From the IMG/VR virus record IMGVR_UViG_3300027971_000101, positions 1 to 39,596 of that record: a DNA stretch of 39,596 nucleotides; one strand, written 5' to 3'. Source of the DNA: a virus. A program made the translations under genes and the position numbers. Positions 27,201 to 39,544 of the stretch are shown here, piece after piece. The notes under the pieces are model-generated. The model was not told the origin of the DNA, did no database searches, and worked only from the letters and a program-made list of their open reading frames with translations. Every line of letters starts with the position of its first letter. Within the stretch, counting starts at the first letter, position 1.

Positions 27201-30200
27201 CTGATTGTTCAGTACAACTGTGAGCTGATTGGGGTATTGTGAATCAATCACAACAAAATTGCTATAGTTGTAATTAACAGAACTGCCGTCAGTTACATAG
27301 GTCGCTGTTTGCAGTTGAACTTCTACTAATCCATAAGCAAAAACTTTGTTGATCCCCGGCGCCCCAACATACATCCAATGTTCGTCTTGACTTATTACTA
27401 CACTGTATCCAAACTCAGCTGGATATGCTAGATCCATTGGATCAGGAACTGTGAGCACAACTGAGTTTGAAAAGGTATCTGTTTCGGGTACTAGATAAAC
27501 TGTGGATACATATCCGCGATTATTGTTACTGGCCGGTGCACCCACTGCTTGCCAAGTTTGATTACCAATGCTTACAGCATGACCGTACCCTACTGTATCC
27601 ACAGCATTGATTCCAAGACTGGAATTTTCTCCAAACGGGTTGAATACTGTTCGTACATAAGTGTATACTGCACCCTGACCTACATTGTATGCCGGATTGC
27701 CAACCAATGCATATAGATTATTTTTGTTTTGTGCTATACTGTACCCAAATTGACTATTAGTTTCAGAAACAGTGGCTGTTATTTCAGCGCCGGATGTGAA
27801 AACTAATTGTTTTTCCAATACTTGCCAGAGTCCCAATCCATTAGAATCAACCCATACTTTGTTGCCCGGAATCAAACTGTTGGCATATGGTAAAGTAATC
27901 ACATCGCTGGCTTGACTAACCCGTTGTGTTTGCAGCACAAATCCAATACCGTCGCCTGTGGCTGTGATCTGACTGGCATTAACAAAGCTAAACACAGCAA
28001 CCAGTTGATTGATACTTGGTATGCGCAATACTGTGTATACTCCGTCAACTTCGTCTGAGAAGAATCGGATTATAAACAGTCGGCCTTCGGTGGTAATACT
28101 GTGTGACTGAGTGAATGTAAACACACTGGTGCCATCAAGATTTGTAGTAACTGAATCTAAGTATCCTGGCAGTTGACTGGTTCTAAAAATTCCCCAGTTG
28201 TAGTTGTTGATCTTGGCCGCCCAGATTGTGGTACCTAAATTTATAGAATCAATGTTGGCGCTTAGTTCAGAGGTATTTGATATATCAAACACTGTGATAT
28301 CAACATCATCAAAGTTTACATAACCTGCACTGGGTAATGCTGAATTTTCTATCGGTTGGATGCTGGTGGTTAATATATTAGGACTAGTTATTTTGTAACT
28401 GGATTTCCATATGTTGTTCAACAACACTGTTTGTTCAGCCAAACTGGATTCGTTAGGCAGGATAACTTGAATAGTGCTAGGGTTAGCAGTAAGCAATGCC
28501 TCATTGAGTTGCAGTTCGTAAAAACTTCGATTGGCATTGGCACCATATACTCCACGCAATATTGCCCAGTTTTCATAAATCTGATATTGTGTTGGGCCAT
28601 GCCCTATATCAGCAAAAGAAAATATGTCAGTGGCACGTAATGTACCTTTGGTACCTAAGAATTGTTGATACAAGCTGACTTGACTGGTGCTATCCAATTC
28701 CAAATTTACCATGTATTGTCGCGGCTTCCACCCAATCAATGCATAAGAGAACAGGTCCTGACTGAGTTCAAGATTGGCAGTATAGATATTATAGCTGTTG
28801 GCCAACTGATTGCTCTTGTTGGGCAAGTTAGGCAATAATCCTTGTTGTATCAGAGTATAGTTAGAAACTCTCCAGCGATTGATATCAAATGCTGCTGTTG
28901 GTTGTACTATGTCAATTGCACTGTAATAAGTATTTTTCCATTTTACAATCTCGCCGCGAGCATATTTCTTCAATGGGTTCCACTCTTCCACGTTGTCTTG
29001 ATTTAATATAAAACCTTGAGCATTCAGTTGCCCGTTCCATTCAGTGGTGGTCCATCCTACCAATCTCACACGACTTTGTCTTGCACTGGTAATAGGATCG
29101 TAGATCAAATCAGCAAAGATACTGACATTATCCAACACAATCATATTCTCATAACTGGTAAACTTGATGTTGAGGAAGTTTATAGTTTCTGTAGTCAAAC
29201 TAGAAATAGTGAAAGTATTATCCAGCCGGTCAATTACTAAATCTCTGGCATTGAATGGAGTACGGTCAGCATTCAATACCATGTTTTCTGCAGTCTGTAC
29301 TGCAATGCTGTCCACAATAGCACCTGCACGTTCAACAATTAACTTGGTAGCACCGGGGTTCAAATTAATAATACTGCCAGTGTCCCATCCTTGATTACTC
29401 CAGTACAAGAACTCGCTGACCATTTGATTCCAGTCCAACACATAACCATTCTCCAATGTGTTAAATACCAGGCCTTGGCTTTGTAGCAATGCACCATAAC
29501 TCAACAAAAAGTCGGCCAATAATGTTTGATTAGTAAACACATAGCCATAAGGTATCTGTATTACATTGTTGGTATAAGTCACTGGCACCCGAACTGTGCT
29601 GCTGCCTGCTGATATGGTAGCTAGATTACCATTGATCTTGCTTTGTAAAATATTAAAATACGGGTGCGACATATTGTACCCATACACTGCCCATCCATTA
29701 GTAGTGCTTTGTACAATCACACTGGAATAGGTGAGTTGTGCAAAAGGTACATTTTTATAGAATAGCAAATTATAACTAGCATCTGGTAGTAACAAGCTGG
29801 AGTTCGAGCTGTTGGGACTAGATTTTTCTGTGTAGATCTCAAGTAAATTTTTACCTGTGAACGATGCCATTCTATAGCACAATCTCACATCAAGATTTTT
29901 AAGATCAGCAGTGAGTGCAGTAGTTGAGTTGATTCCGCTTACACGATTAAAATCCACAATCCAATTGATATAACTGGCCTTGCTGACACCATTGCCGTAT
30001 ACTTCAACCCCATTGGCATCCAGTCGGTAACGATTGTTGTATAGATATTGATCGTAGTCTGTATTGAATCTATAAAGATCTCTGTCAGCAAACAATGAGA
30101 AGAACTCGGCTGGTCGAGTCAACGACAATAATCTCATTATAGCAAACGGATATGCGCTTGAGGTACGCCAGGCATTTTCAACTGGGCCATCATCTCCTGC

Positions 30201-33200
30201 TACCCAACTCTTACGGAAATCATTGCGGTTAAAATTACCTACCACAACTTGTTGTGGACTTAACAATGTGCCTTCACTATCTACTGGTATCACTTGTAAT
30301 AGTTCAGGACGCACATACTCAGGTCGCACATATGGTGCCACTGGATCTCTCACTAGGCCGGCTGCTAGATCTCCCCACAGCACCAAGTTGCCACTGGTAT
30401 ACGGAGCAGCACCGTACTGTGTTTCCCACCAAATTGGCCGCTCACTGAATCCCAACAATTCCCAAGGCCGTGTGGCTGGATAGATAGTATCATAAAAGTA
30501 ATTGTATATGCCGCGCCAGGCGCCGATAAACAGTGGATTTCTGGTGAGTTTGTTTGATGCTGTGCTGTAATTCCATGTGAACTCGTTGGTTGCAATGTAA
30601 TCTTGTGTTTTGTAATCTAGCTTGTTCCAGCCCACCCAGGTCAAGAAGTCCTGGTTCAGGATATTTTGAATTTCTGTTAGACTGTAATCTGTGGTGCGGA
30701 ATTCACCCGGGATAACTTCAGCAGAAGTCAGCGGAACAGGATTGCCATCCAGTTTCAGATTGTTGTAAATTCTTGTTTCAAATTCCAACAACAATGCATC
30801 ACGGAAATCACTGAATGCTCTGGTAATAGATCCATCATGCCCACGTATCACAAAGGTGGGTGTTACATAAGTTTCATCTAAAAATATCTCAGGTACATAC
30901 GCTGGGTACAATCCCATTTTGGTAGGAGTGTTGGGAACATAACTACCAAACGTGGCTTCGTATTCTTGAATGGTTACCACATCACCCACTGCCACTGGTA
31001 TTAGAATAGTAATAACAGGTGCATCAGCACTGACAACGTATTCTATATTTTTTGTCAGCAATCGATCATTGAGGTATACCAACAATGCTTGATAATTTGC
31101 TGAAGTGTAATTGTATACTTGTGTAAGATCAAATACCTGTCCAGTGATAGGTGTGACCGTGGTCTGTAACTGTGTGTATACAGTACCAGTAGGCAACATG
31201 TCAGACCAGTAGAACGGATTTGAACTTGTACGCCCTATGTTGATTTCAGAAAATACTGCATCAAGAATAGCCGGCACAGTCATATCAGTGTAGTCACCTT
31301 GGGCTGCTGTGTTCAAGAACTGTGCTTTGAATTTTTCGTATTCTCTTGAGTTGTATTCCAACGAAGCAAAAATATCATAATCAGGTTTGCGTAAGAAATA
31401 CCCAGCCAATGTCATTGGAGAGCTTTGTTGTAAAATGCTCAGGCCGTACGGTACAATGTTACCAAGATCTCTGGTGTTGTTGGCACCATTCACTGCTCCA
31501 GTCAAATTCACTAGATTTTGTGCAATGGTGTCATAATGTGTTCGGACAGTACCCAATGTAAAGTATGGGTTATTGCCATTCAATGGATTGTTTTCTAAGT
31601 TGATTGGAACTTGATAGAACCCAACAGCACTTACTTGATCACTGAGTACCAACACTTCAACTATATCACCGAGCAATATTTCTGTTGTGGGATAAAATCT
31701 AATAATTGTGGTGTTGTCTGTTGTGGTAACTGTGTACTTGCCTGGATCCAGGAATAAGATACTGTAATTTTGAGAGATACTGGTAGCGTACACCTTGACA
31801 CTGGGCACTGCTCCTGTTGGTAAGGCTGCTACATCCAACACCAATGGAGTGGTTGCTGTGATAATTTCTGACAGCACAGTTTGTTCCGGGGTGATAGTAT
31901 ATGTCCCCACTCCGCCTGTGCCAGTAAGTAATCCTGTAATTTGTGTGCCTGGTGTCACTCCTTTTCCAGCAAGGCTTTGCCCTATCAACAGTGATCCATT
32001 GGCTGGGCCTTGACTCACTGTCATTGTTGTGCCCGAGATAGAAGCTGTTATAGGTGTGGTAGTGTATGTAAAACTAAATTGTTGATAAACTTGACTCTTG
32101 GTCACTGCTGGTTGCCAGCCAAGTTCGTTCACATACACAGTGCGATTTTCATATTGGCGAACATGACCTATGCTGATATTTTCAGTTTGCTGTACATTAT
32201 CTTTGACATAGATAAATGTATCCACATACAAATTATTATCAAATACAATATCACCTATGTTGTTCAAACTGAGATAACGTAATGGGAATCCCAACACTGT
32301 GTCTGCTACTGTGCCTGGGCCAACGGCATAGCTGAACAATGGACTACCGCCCACTATGGTACCAAGATTGTTTTTGGTAGTTGAGAAAGTTGAGCTTGGA
32401 TATACAGCACGATCGCCTAGACTGTAGCCTTTTTGATTGTATACATCAAACATGGGATTTTGATTAACGGCTGTTTTACGTTGCGCTTGAATCCACTGTA
32501 CACCGTCGTAGTAGAAACTAGCACCTTGAAGTGTGTTACCATTTAAACAAACCACACATTGATCTATCAGAGCCTGTGCGTCATCTGCAGGCACAAGATC
32601 AATAACCGGTTGTGGGTAATGCAATGTACTGTCATGCAATTCATCAGATGCAGGACTGATAAAGTTCACCACATAAATTTTATCACGCACTTGTGGGTCC
32701 GTATCTCGTGCAAAAATAACTCTGTCACCTTGTTGTAGCTCGTACGCCGGAACCCCCTGCTCGAAGACATAGTATTGGGTTTGTCCATTGACCTCTGATA
32801 ATGCGTCAGTTTGATAGAGATCAATTATGTTTATTGGCTGTTTGGCTTTGGTACCCATGTTGTACAAACGTGTTCCGCCACGGAACTCCACGATGGGTCT
32901 TTTTGCACGGAAGTTGTTGTTTAATACCGCAGTTGTGTTATTGTAGGTAGCGGCTGCTGTTATCACGTCAATATGGAACCAACGATTTGATCTGGTCCAG
33001 GCATTGAGATCAGGGCTATCCAGTGCTATGGTAATATAGTCAGGATCCAGTGGTTGATTAAGTGTTCCGTCCCAGTTGCTGGAATCCCAAGGAACAAAAT
33101 CCCAAGGTATGCTGGCAGTACGTACACTTTCTGGTGTGACATAATCACTCACTAACAAAAGTTGTATTGCAGTGCCTACCCCGGCCACAAAGTAGGTCTG

Positions 33201-34505
33201 GCCCTGATAGCTGGTGGGAACAACATTACCTTCAAATGTGATCTGTAAGTTGTTGGTAAACACTACTCCGTTGGGAGAAGTATAAGTTTTCTTGCCAAGA
33301 ATTTCAGTATCCACATTGATAGTTTCAGACAGAGTCTGATCTACCAATCTAATTTGCCCAAAAATATCTGGATTGGTACCATCTTGATACCATAACAGAT
33401 CTTGAGTTGCAGTCAACAATGGTATTTGTTCAAAATATCCTGATGCGTTGAGATACCATTGTGTTGTGCTGTATTCAGTACCAAACATGATAGTAAACTT
33501 GTTTAGACTTGATACTGATAATACTGGTAATAATTGTATAGTTTGCCCTGCCCCAGTGGTCACATATTGTATTTGATATATGTCAGTGGGAGCTGTGGTA
33601 TTGTCAAATACAACAGTGCGATTCTGAAGATTAGTTATACCATCTATGCCAGTTGGATAGTTGGCAAAAAATGTTGATACTAGAACATTGTTAATTTGAT
33701 TGTAATCAATGTTGGTGATCAGATCAACTTGGCCAGCGGTGGGAGTAGTTGGAACCAGTGCGAGATTGTAATAGAATTGTTGTGCATTTTTATAAGGTAC
33801 ACTAAAAGTAACAGTGCCCGATACAGTTCCGTTGTTGGTTACTCCCAGCACAGTTCTGGAACTGATGTTGGGTGCATATGGCAATCTTCCATTCACACCA
33901 GGATCTGACTGTATCCAAAAAGCATTAGGTGATTGATTGACTGCAAACTCATAGGTGCCGCCACGCACCAGTGTGAGTACAGGATTCTCTCCGCCAATGC
34001 CAGAGAATTCATAACTGCTATTTGTTCTAGTGACATCAAATGTGGCTGTGGTTGGAATAGCAGTAGCACTTACTCCCACCTCCTGAGGACCACCAGGCAA
34101 CCAATAATATTGACTGTAATTTGTAAACTTATCAAAGTTAATAAAAGGATCCCAAGTGTAATAATCACTGGTATACAATCTTGAAGAATTATTAGTGAAA
34201 CCGCCCTGGCGACCAATGGCATCAGTGATACCAGGATATGTCACGGCATCAGAAATGGTATTGGTATCAGGCACCAGGCTGATCACCCCTGGCTCTAGTT
34301 GATAGTTTGATCGTGTGGCAGTGGGTTCAATTACATAGTAATCGTTGGGATTTACTCCAGGGCCCACATGCCGACCAATAAATCCTTGTGTTTTTTTGAA
34401 CTGGGGTTCCTGGACCAGTTGATCCAATGTGGCTGATAAAAACTGCTTGTTAGTGCTGGTCTGGAATATTGGTGGTAGAAAATCTACCGACTTTGTTGTG
34501 GCCAT
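21231..34505 (-). CDS. Giant tail/baseplate structural protein (4424 aa), at the gp7 position
   Basis: Single open frame; start ATG at 34505 shares one base with the gp6-like stop (TAATG). N-terminus: [40 protein letters not shown]: the conserved particle-attachment end. Then beta-rich modules: three copies of a 65-residue TASIS...GTYTVSP module (about residues 819-884, 2556-2623, 3907-3974); three CBM5/12-like segments (about 1837-1880, 2824-2867, 3875-3906 with 3975-3992); seven FG-GAP-like segments between 2251 and 3080 (FGYS..VGNP, GHAVS..VGAP, FGYSV..VGAP, FGQS..IGTP, FGAAV..TGAP, FGASL..VGAP, FGTAV..VGSP), consistent with a beta-propeller; a conserved [12 protein letters not shown] block; C-terminal TGDGST-type fibre modules. 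Likely both baseplate scaffold and surface-binding arm. T4 gp7 is about 1030 residues, so this is hugely expanded. Confidence 0.85.
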   Translation of the reverse strand: MATTKSVDFLPPIFQTSTNKQFLSATLDQLVQEPQFKKTQGFIGRHVGPGVNPNDYYVIEPTATRSNYQLEPGVISLVPDTNTISDAVTYPGITDAIGRQGGFTNNSSRLYTSDYYTWDPFINFDKFTNYSQYYWLPGGPQEVGVSATAIPTTATFDVTRTNSSYEFSGIGGENPVLTLVRGGTYEFAVNQSPNAFWIQSDPGVNGRLPYAPNISSRTVLGVTNNGTVSGTVTFSVPYKNAQQFYYNLALVPTTPTAGQVDLITNIDYNQINNVLVSTFFANYPTGIDGITNLQNRTVVFDNTTAPTDIYQIQYVTTGAGQTIQLLPVLSVSSLNKFTIMFGTEYSTTQWYLNASGYFEQIPLLTATQDLLWYQDGTNPDIFGQIRLVDQTLSETINVDTEILGKKTYTSPNGVVFTNNLQITFEGNVVPTSYQGQTYFVAGVGTAIQLLLVSDYVTPESVRTASIPWDFVPWDSSNWDGTLNQPLDPDYITIALDSPDLNAWTRSNRWFHIDVITAAATYNNTTAVLNNNFRAKRPIVEFRGGTRLYNMGTKAKQPINIIDLYQTDALSEVNGQTQYYVFEQGVPAYELQQGDRVIFARDTDPQVRDKIYVVNFISPASDELHDSTLHYPQPVIDLVPADDAQALIDQCVVCLNGNTLQGASFYYDGVQWIQAQRKTAVNQNPMFDVYNQKGYSLGDRAVYPSSTFSTTKNNLGTIVGGSPLFSYAVGPGTVADTVLGFPLRYLSLNNIGDIVFDNNLYVDTFIYVKDNVQQTENISIGHVRQYENRTVYVNELGWQPAVTKSQVYQQFSFTYTTTPITASISGTTMTVSQGPANGSLLIGQSLAGKGVTPGTQITGLLTGTGGVGTYTITPEQTVLSEIITATTPLVLDVAALPTGAVPSVKVYATSISQNYSILFLDPGKYTVTTTDNTTIIRFYPTTEILLGDIVEVLVLSDQVSAVGFYQVPINLENNPLNGNNPYFTLGTVRTHYDTIAQNLVNLTGAVNGANNTRDLGNIVPYGLSILQQSSPMTLAGYFLRKPDYDIFASLEYNSREYEKFKAQFLNTAAQGDYTDMTVPAILDAVFSEINIGRTSSNPFYWSDMLPTGTVYTQLQTTVTPITGQVFDLTQVYNYTSANYQALLVYLNDRLLTKNIEYVVSADAPVITILIPVAVGDVVTIQEYEATFGSYVPNTPTKMGLYPAYVPEIFLDETYVTPTFVIRGHDGSITRAFSDFRDALLLEFETRIYNNLKLDGNPVPLTSAEVIPGEFRTTDYSLTEIQNILNQDFLTWVGWNKLDYKTQDYIATNEFTWNYSTASNKLTRNPLFIGAWRGIYNYFYDTIYPATRPWELLGFSERPIWWETQYGAAPYTSGNLVLWGDLAAGLVRDPVAPYVRPEYVRPELLQVIPVDSEGTLLSPQQVVVGNFNRNDFRKSWVAGDDGPVENAWRTSSAYPFAIMRLLSLTRPAEFFSLFADRDLYRFNTDYDQYLYNNRYRLDANGVEVYGNGVSKASYINWIVDFNRVSGINSTTALTADLKNLDVRLCYRMASFTGKNLLEIYTEKSSPNSSNSSLLLPDASYNLLFYKNVPFAQLTYSSVIVQSTTNGWAVYGYNMSHPYFNILQSKINGNLATISAGSSTVRVPVTYTNNVIQIPYGYVFTNQTLLADFLLSYGALLQSQGLVFNTLENGYVLDWNQMVSEFLYWSNQGWDTGSIINLNPGATKLIVERAGAIVDSIAVQTAENMVLNADRTPFNARDLVIDRLDNTFTISSLTTETINFLNIKFTSYENMIVLDNVSIFADLIYDPITSARQSRVRLVGWTTTEWNGQLNAQGFILNQDNVEEWNPLKKYARGEIVKWKNTYYSAIDIVQPTAAFDINRWRVSNYTLIQQGLLPNLPNKSNQLANSYNIYTANLELSQDLFSYALIGWKPRQYMVNLELDSTSQVSLYQQFLGTKGTLRATDIFSFADIGHGPTQYQIYENWAILRGVYGANANRSFYELQLNEALLTANPSTIQVILPNESSLAEQTVLLNNIWKSSYKITSPNILTTSIQPIENSALPSAGYVNFDDVDITVFDISNTSELSANIDSINLGTTIWAAKINNYNWGIFRTSQLPGYLDSVTTNLDGTSVFTFTQSHSITTEGRLFIIRFFSDEVDGVYTVLRIPSINQLVAVFSFVNASQITATGDGIGFVLQTQRVSQASDVITLPYANSLIPGNKVWVDSNGLGLWQVLEKQLVFTSGAEITATVSETNSQFGYSIAQNKNNLYALVGNPAYNVGQGAVYTYVRTVFNPFGENSSLGINAVDTVGYGHAVSIGNQTWQAVGAPASNNNRGYVSTVYLVPETDTFSNSVVLTVPDPMDLAYPAEFGYSVVISQDEHWMYVGAPGINKVFAYGLVEVQLQTATYVTDGSSVNYNYSNFVVIDSQYPNQLTVVLNNQLLTEGIDYSLTSTNVVFNSAPPDNLILKINRRTSVNYTGDGTTQLFSLNDYLYTAVNIYSFGVLVNGVWQRPNIDFEFNSDNSTTGRDLIFFTAPADASTITVTAISYYTFVDTLEFTIQFTADISNSTMTVTSVPIGSPALTVGMILSGTDVAQGTRITAMVSGVGGVGTYLVTPGQTTASTSITARLPDDSRFGQSVSCTIDGRQILIGTPNAQTNDLLNAGAVYVYDRSAQNFVITNSAQTSYTVDGGVLVSPTFVALNNTFLLNTEDNIGGTFSVSGATVTVTAPLAVGDVLQIQPNTFNLLQIIPANTPSLSANFGAAVDICRYSCSLYTGAPQDSSILAQAGSVQRNVNQSRLYGTTTSRNPNPRLQPGQSIRINDQEVIMSEPTEWVNTVSWPIDSIVQNSLGIYRSTRLVPVGVAITDTSYWQQSSWVASLVNNINSSGIANVIARTGLLGTATFGLLTLSVKNVLAAETANRLTVLPGLIGNMFQRLGFNTYAYTQTITSPAPSIGAAFGASLNVDTSALTLTVGAPNGNLYRPNTFDQGTTYFDGRTTTFNGPLYQSGVVYTYDYLRSSADSVTDPGKFVFGQQIYDQRVRELDQFGTAVNYTNGKLLVGSPGSDIDDSTLSDLNYGRVAVFNNDTLTPAWVVIHEQLPVVDIALVNSVYSYSAKTGAKTTFFDFIDPLQGKILGAAAENINYTGAVDPAAYNVGPVNNFGRIWAEPHVGEIWWNTDSVRFIDPNQNNITYAARRWAQIFPGSTVEIYQWINSDVPPANYTGPGTPKDVFSYNVTNGINSIGVFATTYYFWVKGITTINTAVGKTLSTTGIATYIADPRSSGIPYVAFLNASATGIYNATNDISAQDTILSIEFDQELTSDNVHTQYSLIPQDRADGFLPDNLYLKFIDSLSGINSNGAVVPDTNLSIANRYGVQFRPRQSMFEDRFLALKNYFGRVNSVLAQYPITEIRSFVLLNSREPEPPANTGAWNKRVADIEELSYQNLAIVPVGYLYLVASDSRQNGLWTIYQVTASKTFATLALIRVQNYDTRRYWNYINWYLPGYNPSKLVIATVALYSDLSKLSVYQAPVGSSVRVTANSQNKWEIYLRVATNTWQRVGLQDGTIKISAELWDYQLGRFGFDVEVFDAQYFDQEPVIETRRIIQAINQELLVDELLIERNRALILMFNFALSEFEAPNWLSKTSLIDVDHTIRELVAFQTYRRDNQDFVLDYINEVKPYHVQIREFNLIYNGIDDYQGTLTDFDVPAFYDTDVIPNQFVSPILTPYTVSTAVGTGTPSDDSDVASDNLLWQSQPWSFWYQNYTLSVVGVAIADAGTGYTVPPIATITGDCVTPAALTVIVNSAGNISGVTIDNPGVGYTTTALITLSGGNGTGGQLVATMAGPGVGKNQNPTAANYGVTQYYNLVRSFNITMKYDRYQYVSTILDWQPNVAYINGTQVRYDNRVWTADSPPIVITASISSSVMSVTSIPNGSPALVTGMILTGTGVITDTKITGLLSGTGGIGTYTVSPAQSLSSTSITARSPAVESATFDPTYWLLVNAATLSGINRTMGLYVPTVNEPGLDLGLLIDGITYPGVQVSAPTFSQNTGFDVGNFDINPFDNIAFGPEGRPTYDPGILDTIYESRFLDPYLGIRPTDINVVGGEFVGPYESHAPQELVPGSEFDTMDFRVYTRQTTVYTGDGSTTGPYAAPTYSEEVEVTINNVVISPDQYTVDYGDSANAGVTFDTAPDVNDIIVILETNPVTGLELRIFQDMRDVQATYRITPNTTTTLVQPLFIDQDIIYVADAGALPQPNLANNIWGAITINGERIMYRVRDLNTNTVSSLLRGTAGTAATNHAVDSIVYNIGRDNLAPVEYQDRVVYTNTLADGSTETFTAPNIDLSAFTVDSTLNFAEQAILVYVAGIRVYTGYTVDSVAPATITFDTAPTDGYEVSIQVRQGFGWYQPADGEPSNGEALQVTQTLAARFFRDEY
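22583..22787 (-). repeat. 65-residue protein module, copy C (inside CBM-like segment)
   Basis: Encodes the third copy of the module in the giant protein (starts ITASISSS, ends SSTSITA). It lies between the two halves of a CBM5/12-like segment, as if inserted. Related copies: 26638-26840 and 31855-32050. Boundaries are by eye. Confidence 0.8.
26638..26840 (-). repeat. 65-residue protein module, copy B
   Basis: Second copy in the giant protein (starts FTADISNS, with [13 protein letters not shown], ends TSITA). It comes directly before the fourth FG-GAP-like segment. Boundaries are by eye from translated similarity to copies A and C. Confidence 0.8.
31855..32050 (-). repeat. 65-residue protein module, copy A
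   Basis: First copy in the giant protein (starts TASISGTT, with [15 protein letters not shown], ends SEIITA). Most diverged at its end relative to copies B and C. The three copies are spread over more than 9 kb, so this is a dispersed, not a tandem, repeat. Confidence 0.8.
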
Positions 34506-37500
34506 TAAATTACTCCACTGCCTGGTGCAGTTCTCAAGTTAGTGGAAGTCAATGAAGTGATAACTTCTACCGAGCTTACTCCGGCACCATTAACAAATAT
34601 CTCGTTGGGTGCTGAATTTATTTCGTATAAATCTCCAAAATATTTCAATGGATCCAATGGTACCAACACCACGGAACTAACAATGCCACCCATATTGCTG
34701 TGTACATAAGCTGCTAGTTCAGAGAAATAAAATGTATCTCCAAAATTCCATTTGTCAATGCTGAAATATTCATTTAGGTTAGCCACCACTAGTGTTTTGA
34801 TTTCACTATCGCTGGCAGTTGAATTGGCAGCACGTATTACTTTGATAGTGCCACGTAAATTTTCAGCAGCCTTGGGACCAAACAATGGTTTAAAGCTGAC
34901 TGAATTTATTACTATGTTGTCTGATATCATTTTGTAGGCACCAAGTCCTTGATATGACGTACTGAGTTCGTTGATTGTGGGCACATCAGGTTTGATTACA
35001 GTATTTGTAGTATCTCTAATCCAGTTTTGATATGCTGTATAATAGGCCTGTGTGACCACATACAAATCAATGATGTTGGTGGTTCCTGGGTCAATGCGAT
35101 CAGTCAGTGGAGCATTATGCCTGTATTGGAAATACATGCCTGAACGTCCTACTCTGGCCAACCATTCTGCTGTGACATCAACTAGACTTTTTGTCCCATT
35201 GGTGCTCAATGCCAATTGATAAAATGCACCAATTTGTCCAGCCAAGGGTCCCACTGTTATCACTTGTGAATATGCATAAAACATCTGTCCTGTAACATAT
35301 TCAGCTTTGACTGCCTCAATGTCGTCCATCATGGCATAGTCACTGTTTACCACACCTTGTGCTATTAACAAGTAGCGTTGTAGATTATCAAAATCCACAG
35401 TCTTTTGGAAAAATACATATTTTGTATTTGAATTAACATCTGGTGCCACGATCTCATTGAAGAAATCTGGATCATCAGTTACTCCATCATTGTTGCGATC
35501 TTCATAGCTCACAATCACTTGAAAATCGTCAACCAGGCCGTCAGACTCCACCGGCTGGCCAGTTATCTTGAGATAGATGTCGCCAGGTTGTGGACTGTTT
35601 GAATCAGGTAAACTGTTGATTTTTAATACATTAATGAAATCGTTAATCACTGTTCCAAGTCTTGGATCATAGATGCGGTTATTGTTTTCAAAGAAGAATC
35701 TAGTTTGTAGTACCGATCCCCAGTTGTAAACCAAGGCACGACTGGTTATGTTGTAGTTTACTCCATCTGTTACAGCTTGTATCATCCATGAGGCATCTTG
35801 ATTGGTGCCCGATGTGTTGCCTGCATATTCCAAACTAAACGTTGCATCAACAGCCAAGTTGTTAGATGTGATGAGATACCATGTGTATGGTGTACCAGTA
35901 ATTGACCCAGTGTTGTCATATCCTAGACCAAAATTTCTATACAACAAGATCTGTTGAGTAATTGCAGTGACCAAGCTAGTGGGGAAAACTGTAATCAACA
36001 AGGGGATTACAATTTCTGGTATAGCACCAGTAGGCACAAATACATTCAGCGCCACCGGTCCAATTCCGTCAGCAAAGTTTCCTTGTCCTTGATTGGTGCC
36101 ATCGGCATAAATGCTTAACGGGCTGGCCCAGAAATATAAACGTTCGTCGGCCAGGGTGGGTATGCCTAGTTTAAGACGATTGGTTGAATCAAAGAAATAG
36201 CCCGCAGGTGCTGCAAATTTGATCAAACTACCCACTGTGATAAATTTTGCATTGTTACTGGTAAAAGGACCCACTGGTGCTGGTCCGAACTGATTTTCAA
36301 AATATCCAGTGGTCTCATTGGCCAATGTGGTACTTTGATGCCATGTTAGATTCAACACAGCCAAACTGGGTCTGAGAAAATTAGCATAATAAAATTGCAC
36401 AAATGCATTGGTTGACAACAAAGGCTGCATCTGATTGGTAATCACATTGGCTATGTCGTTGTTTGTGAGCCAAGTGAATAAAAATGTAGGCAGCAGATTT
36501 TCTTCCCATATGGCACCGTCGGATGCAAAAATATTTGTTGAACTGTATTTGCCAGTGTTGTCCACCAGATCAAGATATCGACTAGTACCAATACTGGCAC
36601 GATTTAATGCATAGCTTTTGATAATTGAATTGTATTCAGTAAACGGGAAGTTGGTGTAATCTTCACCATTGACCATTCGATTCTGTGTGTAGTATCTGGC
36701 AGGAGCACGTTGTTTGATTTCGTCCAGGGTTTCTCTAGCCTGAGCATTACTCACTGGTGTTGTGATACCACAAGTGAATGTGATAGTTTCTAACTGCCCC
36801 GATCTGCTGATGTAGCTGATAGGTAACACAACACTTTGCATCTCTTCAGGATTGATAATGTACTGCAATCCGTTTGAGGCACGAACATACGCACGGAATA
36901 GGCCTGTGGGAATAGCTGAAAATACACCATCGCCAAAGGTCAATGTAATCTGGTCATTGGCCCTGGACGTGACTGAAAATAAACTGCGTTGATCAGGGGC
37001 CAACTGTTCTGCTGCTGCTGCATATACTGATTGTACATACTGCCATTGTTTTGTGACTGTGCCAGTATTGTCCAGCTGAAATAACCAACGATCTTCATTG
37101 TTCACGCCTTCGATATTGATATTCACTGTGCGGTTAGGAATACGTTCAGCTAGGTTAAAATCTTGATTCTGCAACACACCTTGTTTGAAATAAAAAAAGT
37201 ATCCTGTGTTGGCTGCTGCATATCCCAATGAGTCATTGCGAAACAACATGTTAAAAATGCCATTGGGCTGTGGTGCTGGTTCAAAGATAAATGGTGATGT
37301 TTTTGGTGTACCTGCTGATGTGGCATTCACTGCTTCAAACGGCATATTCACACCGTCCACTGTGGCTGTGTAGGGCAACACTGGCAAAAATCCAGGTACC
37401 AAGTTGATTGAATATTCAGATGTGTCCACGCCCACAATGGTTTCGCGATTGCCCGGGCGACCTACTCTTTGTGTATCTACCAAGGCAGAATTCACAATAG

Positions 37501-37972
37501 CAGTGAATTGCTCTAGCCAATTGAAGTTGGTGGGATCATTCCAGTTGATTGTGACATTGGCTAGATTTATACCATTGAAATCTGTAACGTTTTCAGTGGT
37601 CTGAACAGAAAATACTTTGAGATATCCACTGGCAGCAGTGTTTCGTTTAGGGGTATAGCTTACCAAGTTGGCTAGACGAACAACACTATCTCTACGTTCA
37701 GCTGTGTCTATGTAATTTTCTCTGGTGTTGAGATCATTACGAAAACTCATGGCCTGACCCATGAATGCTATTACATCTAACAGTGCAATAAATTCCGAAC
37801 TTTCAATGTAATCATTGAACGTTTCTGGATAGTACTGGCGTAGATAATCTACAAAACTTTTGCGTAATGCTTCAAAGTCGTAACTTTGGAAATCCGCTTC
37901 TCTGTAGGTTTGGTAGATGCGTTTCCAATCTTCTACTCCGAATATAACTGTTTGTCTAGTAGTGGTTGCCAT
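34505..37972 (-). CDS. 6: Baseplate wedge protein, T4 gp6-like
   Basis: 1155 residues, longer than T4 gp6 (about 660). The N-terminus is diagnostic: [62 protein letters not shown] and [11 protein letters not shown] match the gp6/baseplate J-like family. It forms the inner baseplate ring with gp25-like and the next protein. The middle (about 400-900) holds extra beta-rich sequence, and the C-terminus has [21 protein letters not shown] and a predicted dimer region. ATG at 37972; candidate late promoter AATAAATA 20 bases upstream. It overlaps the giant gene by one base. Confidence 0.93.
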   Translation of the reverse strand: MATTTRQTVIFGVEDWKRIYQTYREADFQSYDFEALRKSFVDYLRQYYPETFNDYIESSEFIALLDVIAFMGQAMSFRNDLNTRENYIDTAERRDSVVRLANLVSYTPKRNTAASGYLKVFSVQTTENVTDFNGINLANVTINWNDPTNFNWLEQFTAIVNSALVDTQRVGRPGNRETIVGVDTSEYSINLVPGFLPVLPYTATVDGVNMPFEAVNATSAGTPKTSPFIFEPAPQPNGIFNMLFRNDSLGYAAANTGYFFYFKQGVLQNQDFNLAERIPNRTVNINIEGVNNEDRWLFQLDNTGTVTKQWQYVQSVYAAAAEQLAPDQRSLFSVTSRANDQITLTFGDGVFSAIPTGLFRAYVRASNGLQYIINPEEMQSVVLPISYISRSGQLETITFTCGITTPVSNAQARETLDEIKQRAPARYYTQNRMVNGEDYTNFPFTEYNSIIKSYALNRASIGTSRYLDLVDNTGKYSSTNIFASDGAIWEENLLPTFLFTWLTNNDIANVITNQMQPLLSTNAFVQFYYANFLRPSLAVLNLTWHQSTTLANETTGYFENQFGPAPVGPFTSNNAKFITVGSLIKFAAPAGYFFDSTNRLKLGIPTLADERLYFWASPLSIYADGTNQGQGNFADGIGPVALNVFVPTGAIPEIVIPLLITVFPTSLVTAITQQILLYRNFGLGYDNTGSITGTPYTWYLITSNNLAVDATFSLEYAGNTSGTNQDASWMIQAVTDGVNYNITSRALVYNWGSVLQTRFFFENNNRIYDPRLGTVINDFINVLKINSLPDSNSPQPGDIYLKITGQPVESDGLVDDFQVIVSYEDRNNDGVTDDPDFFNEIVAPDVNSNTKYVFFQKTVDFDNLQRYLLIAQGVVNSDYAMMDDIEAVKAEYVTGQMFYAYSQVITVGPLAGQIGAFYQLALSTNGTKSLVDVTAEWLARVGRSGMYFQYRHNAPLTDRIDPGTTNIIDLYVVTQAYYTAYQNWIRDTTNTVIKPDVPTINELSTSYQGLGAYKMISDNIVINSVSFKPLFGPKAAENLRGTIKVIRAANSTASDSEIKTLVVANLNEYFSIDKWNFGDTFYFSELAAYVHSNMGGIVSSVVLVPLDPLKYFGDLYEINSAPNEIFVNGAGVSSVEVITSLTSTNLRTAPGSGVI

Positions 37973-37992
37973 GATCGTCCGTTGTTATTTGT

Positions 37993-38000
37993 TATTTATT
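37993..38000 (-). promoter_or_regulatory. AATAAATA late-promoter-like octamer before gp6-like gene
   Basis: Minus-strand AATAAATA lies 20 bases upstream of the gp6-like ATG at 37972, with ACGGACGATC as the nearest ribosome-binding context. It is the same octamer found before the 567-aa fibre gene. It agrees with T4-type late promoters at 7 of 8 positions. The 48-base spacer is very AT-rich, so chance cannot be excluded. Confidence 0.5.
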
Positions 38001-38020
38001 AAATATATAAACGGCTATGT

Positions 38021-38395
38021 TTATACAAAAGTAGCTCTACGTTGTTGCTGATCAAAGAACACACTCAGCAATTGAGAATCTGTATTAGGAACAAACTGCA
38101 CTTCGATCTCAATCAACACACCGTTATCTCGTGGAAATAAATTTATATCAGCAATGTATATTCTAGGATCGCCGCCGGCCACACGTTGCACTTCTCGCAA
38201 GATAGCAGCCATAGTGGTTTGATCTTGATTTTCAAACAAGAAATCCCACAATATAGTACCATAGGCAGGGCGGCCGGGCAATTGGCCTTGCAAAATATTA
38301 AATGCATTTAGGAGATCGCGCTTGATTAACTCTTGGTCTACCAAGGTAAACTTCTTGTATTGATTTTGTGTGTTGAATCCAATGAATGTAGGCAT
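38021..38395 (-). CDS. 25: Baseplate wedge protein, T4 gp25-like
   Basis: 124 residues, close to T4 gp25 (132). Typical gp25/GPW layout: an N-terminal DQELIKRDLLNAF helix, PGRPAYGTILWDFLFEN, then REVQRVAGGDPRIYIADI (the DPRI site equals the EPR-type turn) and a strand-rich C-terminus with VEVQFVPN. It joins gp6-like in the inner baseplate ring. GATAAATA lies 5 bases before its ATG (38408-38401), a late-promoter-like octamer, but this is too close to the start to be convincing. Its stop is 48 bases before the gp6-like ATG. Confidence 0.93.
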   Translation of the reverse strand: MPTFIGFNTQNQYKKFTLVDQELIKRDLLNAFNILQGQLPGRPAYGTILWDFLFENQDQTTMAAILREVQRVAGGDPRIYIADINLFPRDNGVLIEIEVQFVPNTDSQLLSVFFDQQQRRATFV

Positions 38396-38428
38396 GTTTA
38401 TATTTATCCACAGGATTACGGAGCAAAT

Positions 38429-39544
38429 TTACGCAGCAGGTACAAAATTAGGAACAGGTATTTTACTATTGCCAATGATGGCCGACACTGCTTGATTTAC
38501 AGTTTGTCTATTCACTGTGTTTATAACAGCAGTGGGTGTGACAGTGCCTGCTTCAAGTGGGTTACCACCGCCGGCTAAAAAAGAACTATCAAGCGAAAAT
38601 ACCTGGGCAAATTGTGCAGATTGAGCAAATCCATCTATAACTGATGACACATCCGGTACTGCTCCCAACCCACCAATGCCACCACCTGACAACAAGCCGC
38701 CTACTCCACTGCTGGATAACAAGCTGTTGACGTTGCTGCCCAATCCACTGGTTAATGCACCGGTGATACCAGATGCTCCGGTTGCACTAGATAACCATTT
38801 GGTTGCAGTTTCTGAACCAAATTTGGTAGCTACATTCACTAACGGACCTAGTTGTGTTGCTGATTCTAATCCGGTGATAGTACCTAGTTGTTTAAGTTGA
38901 GCAAAGTTTGTGTTCATTAATCCTTGCTGAACTGACGTTTGCAAACTGCTGCTACTCAGCACTGAAGCTAGATCTGTGGCTCCCGATTTGCCAGTCCAGC
39001 TGGTAGGGCTGGATAGTATGCTGGTAAATTTAGATGGATCCAGGTTGATCTGCTCAGCAAGTCCTGGTTTAATTAATCCTGCTGATTGCAGTTGATCAGC
39101 ATTTAATCCAAATTGCCCCAGCCCTTTGGTATTGGTAATTACATCTGCGGCTTGATTCACTGATGCAGCAGTCTGGGCCACTAGCCCTTGTATCTGTGCG
39201 GAGCCAATGGATCCAATGGCTTGTGATGTTGTTTTGGTATCAACAAAGTTGCTGACAGTGATAGCGTTAGGCACTGGTAATCCAGTCAAATTTGGCAAAT
39301 TGATATAATTGCCTATTTGTTTTGTTAGCTTGATTGCTTGAGGACCCAGCTGTGCCAGTGCAGAACTTAGCCCACCGGCAGCTTGTGTAACTGCATTCAC
39401 AAGACCGCCCACTGGTAATCCTGTAAGCCCACCTGTGGAAATTTGTTGATCAAATACTGCTTTTGCTTGTGCAAACGTAGCAGTGGATGGTCCTTGAATT
39501 TCATAAACTTCTCCATTGGGTCCAGTAAATGTAAAATTGCTCAT
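38429..39544 (-). CDS. Probable virion structural protein (371 aa)
   Basis: ATG at 39544, overlapping the preceding frame's stop by ATGA. The N-terminus FTFTGPNGEVYEIQGPSTAT followed by FAQAKAVFDQQ is a short alpha/beta module (about 35 residues) seen at the start of phage virion proteins. The rest is low-complexity, rich in Gly, Ser, Ala, Leu and Gln, with repeated hydrophobic patches, fitting a rod-like or internal particle protein. No catalytic motif. Position just before gp25-like suggests a baseplate or hub component. Assignment is weak. Confidence 0.65.
   Translation of the reverse strand: MSNFTFTGPNGEVYEIQGPSTATFAQAKAVFDQQISTGGLTGLPVGGLVNAVTQAAGGLSSALAQLGPQAIKLTKQIGNYINLPNLTGLPVPNAITVSNFVDTKTTSQAIGSIGSAQIQGLVAQTAASVNQAADVITNTKGLGQFGLNADQLQSAGLIKPGLAEQINLDPSKFTSILSSPTSWTGKSGATDLASVLSSSSLQTSVQQGLMNTNFAQLKQLGTITGLESATQLGPLVNVATKFGSETATKWLSSATGASGITGALTSGLGSNVNSLLSSSGVGGLLSGGGIGGLGAVPDVSSVIDGFAQSAQFAQVFSLDSSFLAGGGNPLEAGTVTPTAVINTVNRQTVNQAVSAIIGNSKIPVPNFVPAA

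Noticed and set aside
37973-38020. TATAAACA near the gp25-like stop as a second promoter
   Set aside because: It overlaps the stop codon, differs from the late consensus in the last bases, and a better octamer lies nearer the gp6-like start.
38401-38408. GATAAATA octamer before the gp25-like gene as a late promoter
   Set aside because: Only 5 bases separate it from the ATG, leaving no leader; kept only as a weak note in the gene entry.
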